Positions 61,758 through 64,000 of a stretch of 64,000 nt of DNA are shown here, one piece after another. The DNA lies in NCBI RefSeq assembly GCF_018494055.1, contig NZ_JABBFQ010000005.1, forward strand, positions 1 to 64,000. The letters run 5' to 3'. The position numbers and the translations under genes are program-made. The notes under the pieces are model-generated. The model was not told where the DNA came from. It was given only the letters and a program-made list of their open reading frames with translations, and did no database searches. This stretch comes from Rosenbergiella epipactidis. GTDB lineage: Bacteria; Pseudomonadota; Gammaproteobacteria; Enterobacterales; Enterobacteriaceae. The number at the start of each line of letters is the position of its first letter. Position 1 is the first letter of the stretch.

Positions 61758-61859
61758 CGGGTTATATTCATTCTCTTCTTATCCTAACGTTAAAGAATAA
61801 ATGATTGCTGTAATGTTAAATAAAAGTTAAGTTCATACTTTTATTATGGAGAGAAGAAA

Positions 61860-62135
61860 ATGTTTAAATCCTTATTAAACTTCGACCAAATGATTACCCC
61901 GAAAATTATTACCGTTATTTATTGGCTGGGTATTATTGGTGTGGTATTCGGTGGACTCGCGGCAATTATTACTAGCTTATCCTTTGGCGGAAGCGTGCTC
62001 GGTGGATTATTTTCCGGTCTCTGCACGATTATTTTCGGGGTGATTGGGGTACGTATTTCTTGTGAGCTGATCATTCTCTCCTTTAATATTTACGGTAAAT
62101 TAAGAGAGATTGCAGAGAACACCGCGGTAAAATAA
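61860..62135 (+). CDS. DUF4282 small membrane protein
   Basis: 91 residues with a short amphipathic start (MFKSLLNFDQMITPKII), two closely spaced membrane helices (about 18-40 and 45-75) and a polar C-terminal tail. This is the DUF4282 pattern; function unknown. GGAGAG precedes the ATG. It stands alone 103 bases after nudK. Confidence 0.75.
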   Translation: MFKSLLNFDQMITPKIITVIYWLGIIGVVFGGLAAIITSLSFGGSVLGGLFSGLCTIIFGVIGVRISCELIILSFNIYGKLREIAENTAVK

Positions 62136-62143
62136 GACGCTTA

Positions 62144-62176
62144 CCGCTAACCATTGGGTAGCCTTAGGGTTAGCGG
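62144..62176 (+). terminator. Hairpin after the DUF4282 gene
   Basis: Stem CCGCTAACC (62144-62152) and GGTTAGCGG (62168-62176) with a 15-base loop lies 9 bases past the stop. No T-run, so termination is uncertain. Confidence 0.4.
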
Positions 62177-62279
62177 CTAATCACAATAATGGATATCCTT
62201 TGTCTTTTTTCATAGTTACCCTGCTGCAGTAAAGTTGCTATAGATAGCAGTCTTTCCTATGCGCCTAGCCGGAGTACTG

Positions 62280-63224
62280 ATGAAAAAAAAATTTACCACA
62301 AGCCTTGTCGTAACAAGCTTATTATTACTACCAACCCTAAGCTTTGCTGAGCAATCCGTCGTCACTATTGGCTATCAAAAAGCCAGCCTCTTCACTATTA
62401 TTAAATCGCAACATACCCTCGAAAAAAAATTCGCCTCGCAAGGTGTTACCGTTCGCTGGGTTGAATTTCCAGCCGGTCCACAATTACTGGAAGGGTTAAA
62501 TATTGGTAGCGTCGATATTGGCGCAACCGGTGATGCTCCACCGATATTCGCGCAAGCGGCTAAAGCCGATTTAATTTATTTAGCTCACTCGGTGGCTAAC
62601 CCAAAAAATGAAGCGATTGTGGTCCCAGCAAATTCTCCTCTCCACAGTGTGGCGGAGTTAAAAGGTAAGCGCGTGGCGCTGAATAAAGGGTCAGATGTTA
62701 ACTATTTATTGGTCGCCGCACTGCAACATGCCGGACTAAGTTATAAAGACATTCAACCCGTCTATTTACCTCCTGCCGATGCGCGAGCGGCGTTCCAAAA
62801 AGGTGCCGTCGATGCCTGGGCTATTTGGGATCCCTACTATGCCGAGGTCAGCCAAGTCACGCATGCACGTACCCTGACCACTGCCGAAGGTTTGGTGCCT
62901 CACTATTCCTTTTTCCTCTCTAGCCGTAAATTTGCTGAAGGTTCACCTAAGTTAGCGCTCGAAGTGGTCAACACTTTGAAAGAGAGTGGGCAATGGGCAA
63001 ATAGCCATAAAGAAGAGACAGCACAGCTCCTTTCAACGGCCACAGGTTTGAGCATCGATTACTGGCACACCACTTTAGCCCGCCTCGACTACACAACCGA
63101 GCGTATGACGCCGGCAGTATTTGCCCAGCAGCAGACACTGGCCGATGCGTTCAGCGCTATTCATCTTATTCCCGGCCAAGTTCAGGTCAACCGTGCAACC
63201 TGGTCCCAAGACGCGAGCCACTAG
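62280..63224 (+). CDS. ssuA: Aliphatic-sulfonate ABC transporter binding protein (SsuA-like)
   Basis: Periplasmic receptor for alkanesulfonate uptake. Sec signal peptide MKKKFTTSLVVTSLLLL... with cleavage after SFA (about residue 23). The SsuA core includes IGYQKAS, WVEFPAGPQLLEGLN, GATGDAPPIFAQAA, KGSDVNYLL and WAIWDPYY. The ATG at 62280 with CGGAG upstream gives 314 residues; an upstream ATG at 62259 is rejected. It is alone here: no ssuE, ssuC or ssuB beside it, and an ssuD-like gene converges on it. Similar taurine or other sulfonate-binding roles are possible. Confidence 0.85.
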   Translation: MKKKFTTSLVVTSLLLLPTLSFAEQSVVTIGYQKASLFTIIKSQHTLEKKFASQGVTVRWVEFPAGPQLLEGLNIGSVDIGATGDAPPIFAQAAKADLIYLAHSVANPKNEAIVVPANSPLHSVAELKGKRVALNKGSDVNYLLVAALQHAGLSYKDIQPVYLPPADARAAFQKGAVDAWAIWDPYYAEVSQVTHARTLTTAEGLVPHYSFFLSSRKFAEGSPKLALEVVNTLKESGQWANSHKEETAQLLSTATGLSIDYWHTTLARLDYTTERMTPAVFAQQQTLADAFSAIHLIPGQVQVNRATWSQDASH

Positions 63225-63241
63225 CGGTTCACTGCAGAATA

Positions 63242-63279
63242 AAAACGCCGCTCAAGCTAAGCAAGCTGAGCGGCGTTTT
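63242..63279. terminator. Bidirectional terminator between ssuA and ssuD
   Basis: The 8-bp stem CGCCGCTC (63246-63253) and GAGCGGCG (63268-63275), extended by an A-run on the left and TTTT on the right, serves both converging genes. Confidence 0.85.
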
Positions 63280-63294
63280 GATAGGGCATTTTAG

Positions 63295-64000
63295 TTAACT
63301 GGCGCTGACCTGACGCGGTAGCTCAGTGTTACCAATAGTTTCGCCATGAGGCCCCTGCCGCACCGCTGCTTCCGCCGTTGAAAAGAGAGGCATAACCCGC
63401 TCGGCAAACGACCAAGCTTCTTCAAGATGTGGATAGCCTGATAGAATAAATTTATCGATCCCTATTGCCTGATACTCACGGATTCTGGCCGCTACTTGCT
63501 GGGGATCCCCCACTAATGCGGTGCCAGCCCCCCCTCTGACTAAGCCAATCCCTGCCCAGAGATTGGGAGAAATCTCTAAATTATCGCGAGATCCACCATG
63601 CAGTTCCCGCATTCTGGCTTGGCCTGTCGAGTCCATCCGCGAGAATATCGCTTGTGCGCGAGCAATGGTGTCATCATCCAAATGGGCAATCAGTTGCTCT
63701 GCCGCCTGCCAAGCTTCTTGGTCAGTATCTCGAACAATGACATGGAGACGAATACCGAACTCGACCTCACGACCCTTTTCCGCCGCTTTCGCCCGAACCT
63801 TCGCCACCTTTTCCGCGACCTGTGCAGGAGGTTCTCCCCAAGTCAGATAAGTGTCGACATGATCGGCGGCAACCTCGACCGCTGACTCGGAAGAGCCACC
63901 AAAATAAATAGGAGGGCCTTGGTCTTGATGGCTAGGAAAGAGCAGCTCGGCATTTTCAACCCGCAACTGCTCGCCGTGATAACTGACTTTTTCACCGGCG
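63295..64000 (-). CDS. ssuD: FMNH2-dependent alkanesulfonate monooxygenase (SsuD-like), 3' part
   Basis: Flavin-dependent enzyme that splits alkanesulfonates to sulfite and aldehyde. The visible C-terminal ~235 residues belong to the bacterial luciferase-like family and match SsuD at [66 protein letters not shown] and [11 protein letters not shown]. The reading frame stays open to the right edge, so the start is outside the window. It converges on ssuA rather than sharing its strand as in the E. coli ssuEADCB operon. Confidence 0.9.
   Translation of the reverse strand, partial: AGEKVSYHGEQLRVENAELLFPSHQDQGPPIYFGGSSESAVEVAADHVDTYLTWGEPPAQVAEKVAKVRAKAAEKGREVEFGIRLHVIVRDTDQEAWQAAEQLIAHLDDDTIARAQAIFSRMDSTGQARMRELHGGSRDNLEISPNLWAGIGLVRGGAGTALVGDPQQVAARIREYQAIGIDKFILSGYPHLEEAWSFAERVMPLFSTAEAAVRQGPHGETIGNTELPRQVSAS

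Overview
The window is a stretch of enterobacterial core chromosome. Almost every protein is close in length and motif content to its Escherichia coli K-12 counterpart. The blocks murI/trmA/fabR/sthA/oxyR, argE-argCBGH-ppc, metL-metB-metJ, rpmE-priA-cytR-ftsN-hslVU-rraA-zapB-glpFK-glpX-fpr-yiiQ-tpiA-cdh-sbp-pfkA, gmk-rpoZ-spoT-trmH-recG and yiiD-dtd-yihY-yihX-typA-glnALG-hemN-yihI-engB keep their known local order. Several features argue against Escherichia/Salmonella and for an Erwiniaceae-like or other non-coli member of Enterobacterales; the genus cannot be fixed from the sequence alone. These are an argG of the ~400-residue type inside the arg operon, a peroxiredoxin-glutaredoxin fusion next to oxyR, an OprB-type porin, and the absence of btuB, yijD, menA, gltS, fieF/cpx and polA from their usual places. 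No CRISPR array, insertion sequence, prophage or tRNA was seen.

Layout. 1-6.3 kb: an rRNA P1 promoter points out of the left edge just downstream of murI. It is followed by trmA, fabR, the soluble transhydrogenase sthA, and oxyR divergent from a Prx/Grx hybrid with a good OxyR site between them. 6.3-19.2 kb is amino-acid biosynthesis: argCBGH divergent from argE over tandem ARG boxes, ppc, then metBL divergent from metJ over tandem met boxes. 19.3-36.2 kb: rpmE, priA, cytR, ftsN, a sigma-32-type promoter driving hslVU, rraA, zapB, the glycerol genes glpF, glpK and glpX, fpr, yiiQ, tpiA, cdh, sbp and pfkA. 36.3-37.3 kb: an omptin outer-membrane protease gene, intact except for one in-frame amber codon. 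37.6-46.7 kb: the gmk-rpoZ-spoT-trmH-recG operon, then xanP and yicH. This block lies elsewhere in E. coli, so a rearrangement junction sits at the omptin gene.

46.7-59.4 kb: yiiD, dtd, yihY, yihX, typA, the nitrogen operon glnALG (with a textbook sigma-54 promoter and two upstream NtrC sites), hemN, yihI, a GGA-rich candidate CsrC-like small RNA, engB and the Spot 42 RNA gene spf. 59.7-64.0 kb is a more accessory end: an OprB-like sugar porin, a NudK-like Nudix hydrolase, a small DUF4282 membrane protein, an SsuA-like sulfonate-binding protein, and the C-terminal part of an SsuD-like monooxygenase that runs off the right edge.

Functionally the region joins central carbon entry (glycerol uptake, triose-phosphate isomerase, phosphofructokinase, PEP carboxylase), nitrogen and arginine/methionine supply, redox defence and stringent-response housekeeping. 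I found no convincing new multi-gene system. The most notable items are the nonsense-interrupted omptin, the candidate CsrA-titrating RNA between yihI and engB, the conserved spf gene with a porin instead of polA beside it, the OxyR-linked Prx/Grx fusion, and several regulatory sites that can be read directly from the sequence. Start codons were re-chosen from ribosome-binding sites and family alignment where the longest open frame was clearly too long.
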